This document shows positions 7,257 to 15,386 of a DNA stretch of 34,259 nt, in pieces. This DNA comes from Melioribacter roseus (lineage in GTDB: Bacteria; Bacteroidota; Ignavibacteria; Ignavibacteriales; Melioribacteraceae), in the NCBI GenBank assembly GCA_020723165.1, contig DYJK01000012.1, positions 1 through 34,259 on the forward strand, given 5' to 3'. The position numbers and the translations under genes were made by a program. Under the pieces are notes generated by a model, which was given only the letters and a program-made list of their open reading frames with translations, was not told the origin of the DNA and ran no database searches. Position 1 is the stretch's first letter, and each line of letters starts with the position of its first letter.

Positions 7257-7843
7257 ATATATATGCTCAAGAAGGGCAAACACCTCTTGATGATGATGAA
7301 AGAGAAGGGCTGCTAATTAGGACTATTACTACTCGTGGTGAACTTGATGAATTTGAACAACTCGGTGTTGAAAAAGCTAATGAATGGCTTCTCGGGAAAA
7401 AGTTAGATGTTAATAAAATTTTGAATGAAGATTTTGTTAAAGAATTACATCAAAGAATGTTTAGTGGTATATGGAGATGGGCTGGAGAATTTAGAAAGAC
7501 AAATAAAAATATTGGTGTAGATAAATTTATAATAGGGATTGAATTAAAAAATCTTTTTGATGATGGGAGGTTCTGGATTAATAATAAAACTTTTCCTGAA
7601 GATGAAATAGCAATTCGTTTATGTCATCGTATGGTGCTCATTCATCTGTTTGCTAACGGAAATGGAAGGCACTCGCGTTTATATGCTGATGTTCTGATTA
7701 ATAAAATATTCGGTAAACAATATTTTACATGGGGCAGCAAAAATCTTGTTAAACAAGGAGAAGCAAGAACTCGATACTTAAATGCTCTTAGAGAAGCCGA
7801 TCAATCGAATTATGAACCGTTGATAGAATTTGCGAGATTATAA
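7247..7843 (+). CDS. Mobile mystery protein B (Fic/Doc domain)
   Basis: 198-aa Fic-fold protein matching the 'mobile mystery protein B' family (TIGR02613). Fic enzymes usually transfer AMP or another phosphate-containing group to protein hydroxyls. The Fic motif reads HLFANGNGRHSR (about residues 137-148) against the canonical HPFx(D/E)GNGRxxR: the Mg-binding acid is Asn and the Pro is Leu. The upstream segment LHQRMFSGIWRWAGEFRKTN (about 66-85) is the usual Fic N-terminal helix and flap, and GVDKFIIG follows it. Catalytic His and both Arg residues are kept. It is coupled to protein A by a 10-base overlap. Likely the toxin-like half of the pair; target unknown. Confidence 0.88.
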   Translation: MGLDIYAQEGQTPLDDDEREGLLIRTITTRGELDEFEQLGVEKANEWLLGKKLDVNKILNEDFVKELHQRMFSGIWRWAGEFRKTNKNIGVDKFIIGIELKNLFDDGRFWINNKTFPEDEIAIRLCHRMVLIHLFANGNGRHSRLYADVLINKIFGKQYFTWGSKNLVKQGEARTRYLNALREADQSNYEPLIEFARL

Positions 7844-7931
7844 ATTTCGTGTTAAGTACTAAAAAAATAATGATAGATATTGAAAAATTTATGTATTAAA
7901 CACTAAATTAAAACCACTCCTTAATTCTTAA

Positions 7932-8576
7932 TCAATACATAATTCCTAAATTCAGGGTTAAATAAAAATGTCCAAAACTTTTTCTGAATCGTCCTTCTAA
8001 ATTTTCTACACCCTCGCCGAATATGTGAACGTAATAATACCTAACATTAATTCCTACCAGGTTGGATTTGCTCAAGCCAAAATTTGCACCGAGGCCAATA
8101 TAACCGCCGGCGGCATAATGAGCTTTTGCATCTCCGAACGCACTGAAAAATTCTTGATCATAAGGTGTGGAAACAGCTAATGTTGGTCCGACACCGGCAT
8201 TAATATAAGGACGTAAATTGTCTGTCAGCGATTCTGAAAAAAGCCGGTACTGAACACCAAAGTTGAGCGGTATCAAAAAAACTCTGTTTACTTTCCCGAT
8301 TGTAAATTTATTTCCCCAATAATCTATATACTCTACTTCGCGTTCATCCTTGGATTCGGAAATTGAGATATCAACAAACCCGGTTATTTCTTGCGAAAAG
8401 CTTTTACGTAAAAATGTTCCTAATCCAAATCCACCTTCGCCGAACATCAAATCAGCACCCCAGCTATTATCGGGAAATACTTCAGGTGGTTTTTCCGGTG
8501 CTAATTCTCCAATACGCTGTGCGTTTATAGCCGTTAAAGGGAGTATTAAAAATATTATATATGCTAGAGCTTTCAT
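7932..8576 (-). CDS. Outer-membrane beta-barrel protein
   Basis: 214-aa secreted protein. The N-terminus MKALAYIIFLILPLTAINAQ is a signal peptide with likely cleavage after AINA. The rest alternates polar and hydrophobic residues with many Gly and aromatic residues (GFGLGTFLRKSF, GVQYRLF, YINAGVGPTLAVS, GLGANFGLS, GINVRYYYVH) and ends in FYLTLNLGIMY with a terminal aromatic, the usual signature of small OmpW/OmpA-like eight-stranded barrels in Bacteroidetes relatives. It is monocistronic on the minus strand between plus-strand genes. Substrate or partner unknown. Confidence 0.82.
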   Translation of the reverse strand: MKALAYIIFLILPLTAINAQRIGELAPEKPPEVFPDNSWGADLMFGEGGFGLGTFLRKSFSQEITGFVDISISESKDEREVEYIDYWGNKFTIGKVNRVFLIPLNFGVQYRLFSESLTDNLRPYINAGVGPTLAVSTPYDQEFFSAFGDAKAHYAAGGYIGLGANFGLSKSNLVGINVRYYYVHIFGEGVENLEGRFRKSFGHFYLTLNLGIMY

Positions 8577-8690
8577 TTTTCGTAACCTTTTGCTAACCTT
8601 TATATGAAAAATATATATATTATGTTAAAAATCAACTACATAAAATAGTATCTGGTTGATTAAACAACTCAAAATTATAATTGGTTCTAT

Positions 8691-9191
8691 ATGCCGGTTA
8701 ATTTAGAATTAAAATTAAAAGTTACTTCCCATCGCACCACAGAAACATTATTGAAGCAGATTAATGCCGAGTATAAGGGAATTCTTATTCAGAAAGACAT
8801 TTATTATCACGTAAAAAACGGACTGCTGAAACTTCGTATTGAAAACGGTTCTTATTGTTTGATTAAATATTTAAGGGATGAAAAGGGTGAAAGATGGAGT
8901 AATTACGAACTCCTTTTTTTGAAAGGAGAAAATCCGGAAAAATATTTATCAGATATTTTTAGAGTTGATTCTGTAGTTGCAAAGAAACGGAAATTGTATC
9001 TATATAAAGGTACACGAATTCATCTTGATGAGGTAAAAGGACTTGGTAATTTTTTAGAATTAGAAACTATTGTCACTAAGAATAAATCAGATGCCCAGAA
9101 AAAATTCAATGAAATCGTTCGTTTGTTAAAATTAGATTTGGCTAAGCAAGTTAGAACTTCATACAAAAATTTGTTGAAGAAAACTCGCTAA
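8691..9191 (+). CDS. CYTH-domain protein (class IV adenylate cyclase-like)
   Basis: 166-aa single CYTH domain, a beta-tunnel fold that binds triphosphate groups and divalent metals. The start VNLELKLKV is the variant E-x-K-x-K form of the ExExK motif seen in the 'class IV adenylate cyclase-like' subgroup. Further landmarks: QKDIYYHVKNGLLKLRIENG, CLIKYLR and TRIHLDEVKGLGNFLELET near the C-terminus. Family members include CyaB adenylate cyclases and triphosphatases, and the sequence alone does not decide between them. The gene is followed after 39 bases by the AddB-like gene on the same strand. Confidence 0.85.
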   Translation: MPVNLELKLKVTSHRTTETLLKQINAEYKGILIQKDIYYHVKNGLLKLRIENGSYCLIKYLRDEKGERWSNYELLFLKGENPEKYLSDIFRVDSVVAKKRKLYLYKGTRIHLDEVKGLGNFLELETIVTKNKSDAQKKFNEIVRLLKLDLAKQVRTSYKNLLKKTR

Positions 9192-9230
9192 GTTTATCTT
9201 AAACCTTTTTGTGCAGTGGACTAAATCAGA

Positions 9231-12200
9231 ATGATTTTATCTAAACAAAATATTAAATCGGTAGATGTTGATAGTTCGATCCAGGGTTTGATCGATTCTG
9301 ATTCGATTAATCGCTTACTTGTAATAGTACCTACAAATAGAAAGGCAAGAACACTCAAGAAGGAAATGATCTCTTCATCTAAAAATAAATGTATTAGCGT
9401 TGTTAATATTGAAACTTTAGGAACTATTTCATCAAAGTTGCTAAAGGAATCAATTCCATTTAGACAATTAAGCGAAGCAGCATCAACTGTTTTTATCAAA
9501 CAAGCAGCTCAGCAAACAGCGTTGAAATACTTTTCGATTTATAAAAACGAAATACCATTCGGCACACTTGAAAAAATTAAGAATGTAATTTCGGAATATA
9601 AACGTCATGGTATTAATCCTTTACGGTTAAGAGAAGAAGCTGAAAAACTCGAAAAGTCAGAGAAGCTAAAAGCAATTGATATTGCCGGTATTTATGAAAA
9701 GTATATCGGGAAATGTTTCTTGCTAAATGCGTACGAAGTAGGCGATGTTTATCAGCAATTGAATAAACTCTCAAGCGAACAATTTAAATCAAACTTTAAA
9801 AGGTTATACCCGGATGTTGATCTTGTAATTGTTAATGGTTTTGATGAGTTCTCGGAACTTGAAATCCAGATCATTAACTCCTTATCGCTTCAGAGTGTTA
9901 ACTTATTTATAAACTTTGATTACAATTCCCACAATAAATATTTATTTGGACATTTAGACAAATGTTACGATAGGTTGTTCGGAATAGGATTTCATGCTGT
10001 TGAGGATAAATCCGAAAATAATTTAGATCATTTCCGTAAGACAATAAAGGAAAAATTATTCAAGTTTTATGGGGCAGATAAAAAGTATGATTATAAAGAA
10101 GAAATATTTAAGATTACTGCACACGATAGGGAAAATGAAATTGAACTGATTGCCAAGGAGATCAAAAGATTAATATCTGAAGAAAATGTTCAGCCGCATC
10201 ATATTTGTGTAGCGTTTAATCTTATTCAAAACTACTCGGCACTAGTCCGTGATTTGTTTGCCAAGTACGGTCTTCCTATTAACCTTACCGATAGAACGCC
10301 TCTCGATAATTCAAACCCGGTGAGTACAGTAATTAACTTTATAGAGATCGCCGAGAACGATTTTTATTTCAAAAACATACTGCGTGCTATCAGCAGCGGT
10401 TTTGTTGCCGGTGGAGAATTTGATTATTCAAATTTGCATCGTGTTGCTTCGGAATTAAAGATCGTATCCGGTAAAAATAATTGGATTACTATTCTCACAG
10501 ATTCCTTAAAAAGTTTAAATAATAGCAGTGATGAAGATGAAGAGGAAATAAATAGACTGCGAGCTTCATATACCAGGGCACTTGAGGATATAAAACTGCT
10601 TGATGGGCTATTAAAAAATTTTGAAAGGAAAGATACTATACCGGGATTTAAAGAAAAGCTTCTCCGCTTTATTTATGAATCAAAATTGCCATTTAAGCTT
10701 TTGTCGATCAGCCAGAATCAGGAAGAAAATACCCGTGGTTTTTCGGAATTCCTGGAAACTATCAATGAAGTATTTGATCTGCTTGAAAATGAATACGGTA
10801 CAGAAGAGAAATTTAGTTTACGCTTTTTCATGGATCAGTTGAGAACAATATGCAGCTGGGCACGATTTAATGTGAAGGAAAAGTCAAATTACGGTATCCA
10901 GGTAACATCGTTTGAAGAAATACGCGGATTACATTATGACTATTTATTTATCGGCGGACTTTGCGATGGCGATTTTCCCACGAGGTACATGCCTCAAATA
11001 TTTTTCTCCGGCACATTTAAAAAGCAAGCACAAACTCACCAAACAGAGGAAAGAAACCGGTTCTACCAGGCACTTTCCGTATGGAATAAAAAATTGTATT
11101 TCACCCATCCTCTTACAGATGCCGGGAGAGAAGTTGTAGAATCAACATATTTAAAAGATTTCGAAAATATCTTTTTGATATCCCAAATAGATGTTCAAAA
11201 CTTTTCCGATACTGTTTATTCTAAAGAAGAGTTTGAACTGTATGCCGGGAAAATATTAAGTGATGGTATTCCAGATAATATCAGTCACTTGAAAAATATT
11301 GCAGATATCAACTTAGCATACGTTGCAAGTGCAATTTCTACGGAACAGATTCGCGAGCAAGATCCATTTGCTGATTCCGTTTACAATGGAATTTTATCTT
11401 CTGGACATAAAATCGGAAGTGATTTAACAGCTACAGTGGAGAATTTAACGGCGTTTGCGAACAAGCAATATTCCATATCGCAATTAGAGACTTATGCAAA
11501 ATGTCCGTTTAAATTTTTTGTTGAGCGTGTTCTGAATATTCAAGCGCTTGAAGAACCAACCGAAGATATTGAAGCTATTGAAATGGGAAGGATTCTCCAT
11601 TCCGTACTGTTTGAATTTTATACATTTGTTAGGGATAATAAAGTAGAACTAAACGGAGCCGATGAAAAGAAATTCAATGAGCTGCAGAAAATAATTTTTG
11701 GATTAACACTCAAGCATGTTGATAAAGGATCATTCAATTCGCCGCTTACATTTTATGAGAAGGAAAAACTGCTCGGAATAAATGGAAACGAACGTGAATC
11801 AATACCAAGCAGATTCATTGAATATGAATCAAAGGAAGGCGGAGAGTATATTCCAAAATACTTTGAGGTTGGTTTTGGTACTTTGAGGGAGAGTGGATCA
11901 GATAAAATTATTAGCGATAAAGAACCGATTAAAATCAATGAATTAAAGCTACGGGGGAAAATTGACCGCGTTGAAATATCAAATGAAGACGACACATTCA
12001 ATGTTGTAGATTATAAATTATCCGGCAAGAAACCTTCATTTAAGGAATTAAAAAATGGGATCTCGCTGCAGTTGCCCGTTTATCTCTTTGCTACAAGAGA
12101 ATTATTAAAAAGAAAATTCAACAAAAATTATTCACCGAATGAGATGTTTATCTATTCACTCAAATATACTAAAGATGAATTCGGAAAGGACAGAGTATCA

Positions 12201-12386
12201 TTGGGAAGAGGGGAAGAGAAATTAACACCTGATAAGTTAGTTGAACTTACGTTAGATCATATACGGAAGTATATTGATGGCATCTCAAAAGGGTTTTTTG
12301 GATTATCGCCGCATGAAAATAGGGAAGATATTGTCTGCCGGTACTGCCAGTTTAAATCAGTTTGTAGGATACAAGAGGTAATTTAG
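9231..12386 (+). CDS. AddB-like PD-(D/E)XK nuclease
   Basis: 1051-aa protein resembling the AddB subunit of AddAB/RexAB helicase-nucleases, which process double-strand DNA ends for recombination and destroy unmarked linear DNA. C-terminal RecB-type nuclease: Asp912 in GKIDRVE and Asp927-Tyr-Lys929 in VVDYKLSGKK. The iron-sulphur staple is complete: Cys758 in YAKCPFKFF, then Cys1036, Cys1039 and Cys1045 in CRYCQFKSVC. The middle resembles an SF1 helicase (EIELIAKEIKRLI, QVTSFEEIRGLHYDYLFIGG), but the N-terminus, LLVIVPTNRKARTLKKEM, lacks a GxGK(S/T) Walker A loop, so it probably does not hydrolyse ATP. No AddA gene lies in the window. Confidence 0.88.
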   Translation: MILSKQNIKSVDVDSSIQGLIDSDSINRLLVIVPTNRKARTLKKEMISSSKNKCISVVNIETLGTISSKLLKESIPFRQLSEAASTVFIKQAAQQTALKYFSIYKNEIPFGTLEKIKNVISEYKRHGINPLRLREEAEKLEKSEKLKAIDIAGIYEKYIGKCFLLNAYEVGDVYQQLNKLSSEQFKSNFKRLYPDVDLVIVNGFDEFSELEIQIINSLSLQSVNLFINFDYNSHNKYLFGHLDKCYDRLFGIGFHAVEDKSENNLDHFRKTIKEKLFKFYGADKKYDYKEEIFKITAHDRENEIELIAKEIKRLISEENVQPHHICVAFNLIQNYSALVRDLFAKYGLPINLTDRTPLDNSNPVSTVINFIEIAENDFYFKNILRAISSGFVAGGEFDYSNLHRVASELKIVSGKNNWITILTDSLKSLNNSSDEDEEEINRLRASYTRALEDIKLLDGLLKNFERKDTIPGFKEKLLRFIYESKLPFKLLSISQNQEENTRGFSEFLETINEVFDLLENEYGTEEKFSLRFFMDQLRTICSWARFNVKEKSNYGIQVTSFEEIRGLHYDYLFIGGLCDGDFPTRYMPQIFFSGTFKKQAQTHQTEERNRFYQALSVWNKKLYFTHPLTDAGREVVESTYLKDFENIFLISQIDVQNFSDTVYSKEEFELYAGKILSDGIPDNISHLKNIADINLAYVASAISTEQIREQDPFADSVYNGILSSGHKIGSDLTATVENLTAFANKQYSISQLETYAKCPFKFFVERVLNIQALEEPTEDIEAIEMGRILHSVLFEFYTFVRDNKVELNGADEKKFNELQKIIFGLTLKHVDKGSFNSPLTFYEKEKLLGINGNERESIPSRFIEYESKEGGEYIPKYFEVGFGTLRESGSDKIISDKEPIKINELKLRGKIDRVEISNEDDTFNVVDYKLSGKKPSFKELKNGISLQLPVYLFATRELLKRKFNKNYSPNEMFIYSLKYTKDEFGKDRVSLGRGEEKLTPDKLVELTLDHIRKYIDGISKGFFGLSPHENREDIVCRYCQFKSVCRIQEVI

Positions 12387-12398
12387 AATCTATTTTTT

Positions 12399-12893
12399 TT
12401 ACAAATACTTCTTCGGGTATTCAAATAAAAACACTTTCCCTTTGCCGCGTTCTACTTCCTTCCATTTTTCAATATCGAATTTTATTCCGACTATACCACA
12501 AGTAGGCACGTTATCTATAAATTGATCACCGACATGGTTAACATAAGAGGTGAATGAGGGATTATGCCCGAAAACAAAAACAGTTTTGTATTCACTATCA
12601 ATTTTTTGAATGACAGTTTCAATTTCTTTAATACCCGATTCATAGATGTTGTTTTCGGTGATGATTTTCTTTTTGGGATATCCGAGTTCCTCGGCAAAAA
12701 TTTGAGCTGTTGCTAAAGCCCTAACAGCGGGGCTTGTAATAATTAAATCAGGAATAAAATTTTCTTCTCTTAAAAGTTTACCCATGAAAGGTGCATCACG
12801 TTTACCGCGTTTGTTGAGAGGTCTTTCAATATCGCTATTTACTGCATCTTCCCAGCTTGATTTTGCATGACGGATCAAGAATAATCTTTTCAT
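12399..12893 (-). CDS. sixA: SixA-type phosphohistidine phosphatase
   Basis: 164-aa histidine phosphatase superfamily protein. The catalytic RHG-type motif is RLFLIRHAKSSWED (His9 is the phospho-acceptor), followed by ERPLNKRGKRDAPFMG, and the second active-site His is in VFGHNPSFTSYV; SPAVRALATAQ completes the pocket. SixA removes phosphate from histidine residues of phosphotransfer proteins; related small members act on other phosphates. It starts seven bases after the stop of the HD-PycTM gene on the same strand, so the two are probably one transcript. It converges on the AddB-like gene with only 12 bases between stops. Confidence 0.88.
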   Translation of the reverse strand: MKRLFLIRHAKSSWEDAVNSDIERPLNKRGKRDAPFMGKLLREENFIPDLIITSPAVRALATAQIFAEELGYPKKKIITENNIYESGIKEIETVIQKIDSEYKTVFVFGHNPSFTSYVNHVGDQFIDNVPTCGIVGIKFDIEKWKEVERGKGKVFLFEYPKKYL

Positions 12894-12900
12894 AAGCAGC

Positions 12901-14118
12901 TTAATCTAAGATTGGTCCCAGCGAAGTAGGTGTAGTAGAAAATAGAATTGCGAAAACAAAAATCAGAACTGATATTATAACTCCGTAAATAAAAATACTA
13001 TAACAAATTCTAAGGTAATGGTATTTATGACCCAGCACTTGTCCAAGGTAATAAAAGTCTTTTATCATCGAACTATATAGATATTCTCTGTCGTTTATCA
13101 TTTCTCTCATACCCCAGCTAAAATCAGTGAGACCCATCTTATAGAAATTCCCGAAGAATAAAAGATTAGCTTTTTTGTTCTTAATATCTTCTCTCGAAAA
13201 TACACCGGAAGAGATTTTTGGGCGTGTAACAATAACAGCAAAAACTAAAGTTATTAAACTTACTAACGCCAAAGTAAAAGTAGGTAATATTAGATGTGGA
13301 TTCGAATCGAGTTTACTGCCGAGCAAAGAAAAAATTGCTGCTAACATTAAAGTATTAACACTTATCATAATATTTGCCTTGCTATCGGCTAAAGCGCTAA
13401 ATTCTACATGCGTACGCATAACATTGCGGAACATAGTTTCAACACCGCGCCCGGCAGCTTTAATCTCTTTTTTTTCTTGATCACCGCCAGTTCTGTTATT
13501 TGAATCGTCCGATTGTTCTTCGATTAATTTTTGCAGTTTCTTCTTTAGTTTTTTTAAGTTCTTTTGTTTCTGTTCTTCGAACTCATTGGAGGCATATTGT
13601 GTAAAAAATTTATGCTGGATTAAAAAATCAACTGTCTTTTTCAACCATTCATATTCTGTTAAAGGTCTGCCGAAATGGAATTCGAATTCTTCCCTGAATA
13701 AATTGTTGCGGCTCTTGAAATTTTTTTTACCGAGGTGTGCTAAATCGGCATCGCATAAAACTTCTTCTAACAGATTACCCGGCTGCTGCGGTACCTTTGT
13801 AGAAAGAATACATTTCTTGATTTTTTCAATTTTGACCGGGTCATATTTTTCTTTCTCTAAGAAATCTTGTGCATATTTTGTACTTGCTTCTTCGTGGCCT
13901 TCAATCTTATCTAAATATCCTACATCATGAAAACAAGCAGCCAGCAGAACCATTTCCAAATCCGTATTGCTTAAGCCGGAAGCTTTACCAATTATTCCGG
14001 CAGATTCAACGACTTCCTTTGTATGGCCCACATCATGATAAACATGATTGTTGATGCTTTTCGATTCGAGTAGAGTTAATACATAATCTTCTGCTTTTAT
14101 TATTATCTTGTTATTCAT
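12901..14118 (-). CDS. HD phosphohydrolase fused to Pycsar-effector-type membrane domain (PycTM)
   Basis: 405-aa two-domain protein. Residues about 5-200 form an HD domain: His32 in YHDVGHTKEVV, His64-Asp65 in ACFHDVGYLD and a distal Asp in LCDADLAHLG, giving the metal-binding set of a phosphohydrolase. A charged linker (about 180-220) leads to a domain matching the Pycsar effector TM family: RTHVEFSALADSKANIMISV, two hydrophobic helices (about 252-267 and 277-297), a soluble loop, and a last helix at about 370-393. In Pycsar antiphage defence such effectors sense cyclic UMP or CMP and damage the membrane. No pyrimidine cyclase of the known type is adjacent. ATG 14118 is chosen; a GTG at 14127 adds three residues. 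Confidence 0.82.
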   Translation of the reverse strand: MNNKIIIKAEDYVLTLLESKSINNHVYHDVGHTKEVVESAGIIGKASGLSNTDLEMVLLAACFHDVGYLDKIEGHEEASTKYAQDFLEKEKYDPVKIEKIKKCILSTKVPQQPGNLLEEVLCDADLAHLGKKNFKSRNNLFREEFEFHFGRPLTEYEWLKKTVDFLIQHKFFTQYASNEFEEQKQKNLKKLKKKLQKLIEEQSDDSNNRTGGDQEKKEIKAAGRGVETMFRNVMRTHVEFSALADSKANIMISVNTLMLAAIFSLLGSKLDSNPHLILPTFTLALVSLITLVFAVIVTRPKISSGVFSREDIKNKKANLLFFGNFYKMGLTDFSWGMREMINDREYLYSSMIKDFYYLGQVLGHKYHYLRICYSIFIYGVIISVLIFVFAILFSTTPTSLGPILD

Positions 14119-14235
14119 GGATAACACATGTCTGTTTATTAAGCGCTTAAATTTAATAAATTCTTTGTAAGTGTCTAATCAAAAATATCAAGTTTCAGTA
14201 CTTAGAGTAATTGATAAAATTTAGAAAACATTTAA

Positions 14236-14943
14236 TCAATGGCATTGAGTATCTTGCTGAATAGGTGCCGCTTTGCTGAATTTGGGACTGATATAAGGAA
14301 TACCCAGATTCAATCCTCTTAAAATAAAAAGCAGTGCAAGTATAACCGCGAATACCGGGATAAATTTATTGATTTTCCTTTTCATGTTTAGGTTGATCAC
14401 CTTACCAAAGAGACTAGTGGCAAACATTATGGGGAAGGTTCCAAGTCCAAATAAAGCCATGTACAATGCACCGGATAAAAAATCTACAGTTGAAACTGCA
14501 CCCGCTATTCCAACATAAACAAATCCACACGGTAAAAATCCATTTAATATACCGATAGTTAATAATGATGAATTTGATTTTTTAGATAAGAGCCGTGCAA
14601 ACTGTGTTTTGATCGGAGAGGAAATTAATTTATAAATTTTTGACTCACTGATTTTATTCTTCAATCTTCTTGGTGTGATAACATAAAGGAATATTAAAAT
14701 TCCAATGAGGATCGATAAATCTTGCTGAAGACCGAATAGAACAAGACGACTTCCGAAAAGACCAAACAGTGCGCCAAGAACAGTATAAGTGATTATTCTT
14801 CCAAGGTTATAAAGTATTCGCCCCAAAATCATTTTGATATTTGACTCGCCAGTTATCGGTAGTGCTAAAGCAATTGGTCCGCACATTCCTATACAGTGAA
14901 AACTTCCAACCAACCCTACTATGAATCCGGTCCAGACTTCCAT
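14236..14943 (-). CDS. SafE/TauE-like membrane protein of the cco cluster
   Basis: 235-aa polytopic inner-membrane protein, last gene of the cbb3 operon. It begins TGFIVGLVGSFHCIGMCGPI and has a matching second half with NGFLPCGFVYVGIAGAVST, i.e. two cysteine-containing helix groups as in the UreH/DsbD-like branch often annotated 'sulfite exporter TauE/SafE' at the end of ccoGHIS clusters. The Cys and His residues at membrane level and in the C-terminal QCH suggest metal handling, probably copper; that is inference. The ATG overlaps the ccoH stop by one base, so translation is coupled. Confidence 0.82.
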   Translation of the reverse strand: MEVWTGFIVGLVGSFHCIGMCGPIALALPITGESNIKMILGRILYNLGRIITYTVLGALFGLFGSRLVLFGLQQDLSILIGILIFLYVITPRRLKNKISESKIYKLISSPIKTQFARLLSKKSNSSLLTIGILNGFLPCGFVYVGIAGAVSTVDFLSGALYMALFGLGTFPIMFATSLFGKVINLNMKRKINKFIPVFAVILALLFILRGLNLGIPYISPKFSKAAPIQQDTQCH

Positions 14944-15386
14944 TAATTCACCATCAGGATTTTTTCGTTATAAAAAGAAATGTTATTCACGCTCCAATCT
15001 ACTTTTAATTTCCACAAACCCTTTTCCATTTTTGATATAGCAAAAATCTGTTTGTTATCTGTATCAGGTTCAACATTAACTACAAAATCTTTTTCGAGAT
15101 TGGATGGACGGTAAAAATGAATTGTACCGCTTAAATCGTAATGCTTAAAAGTTTTTGGAAAAAATAAATTAATATTTTCTTTATCTATGTTTATTTCGAG
15201 CTGCTGGGGCAGTTTTATAGTTCTGTTAATTTTATCGATCTGCTGCTGGTAAACGAGTTCCTTTGTATAATATTCATCGGTAACAAGAGGTACGTCTTCT
15301 TTCATAAAAATTGTTACAGTTGTAACAAGGATAACAACGAAAAGTAAATAGATAACCGCTATGCCTGATCCCCAGGTTAGTTTCAT
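14943..15386 (-). CDS. ccoH: FixH/CcoH-like oxidase assembly protein
   Basis: 147-aa protein with a single N-terminal membrane helix (GSGIAVIYLLFVVILVTTVT, about residues 6-25) and a periplasmic beta domain. DVPLVTDEYYTKELVYQQQIDK just after the helix is the typical FixH sequence. In other bacteria CcoH is needed for stable assembly of the cbb3 oxidase and interacts with CcoN and the CcoG/CcoI maturation proteins. The start overlaps the ccoG stop by four bases (ATGA) and the stop overlaps the next gene by one, consistent with a coupled maturation block. Confidence 0.87.
   Translation of the reverse strand: MKLTWGSGIAVIYLLFVVILVTTVTIFMKEDVPLVTDEYYTKELVYQQQIDKINRTIKLPQQLEINIDKENINLFFPKTFKHYDLSGTIHFYRPSNLEKDFVVNVEPDTDNKQIFAISKMEKGLWKLKVDWSVNNISFYNEKILMVN

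Noticed and set aside
7844-7931. Terminator between mmpB and the outer-membrane protein gene
   Set aside because: The 88-base gap between convergent genes contains no convincing hairpin with a T-tract.
13175-13930. Two plus-strand open frames of 101 and 114 codons
   Set aside because: They lie opposite the HD-PycTM gene, whose frame has clear domain motifs.
12901-14118. Complete Pycsar operon
   Set aside because: No class III-like pyrimidine cyclase gene flanks the effector-like fusion, so a canonical system cannot be claimed.
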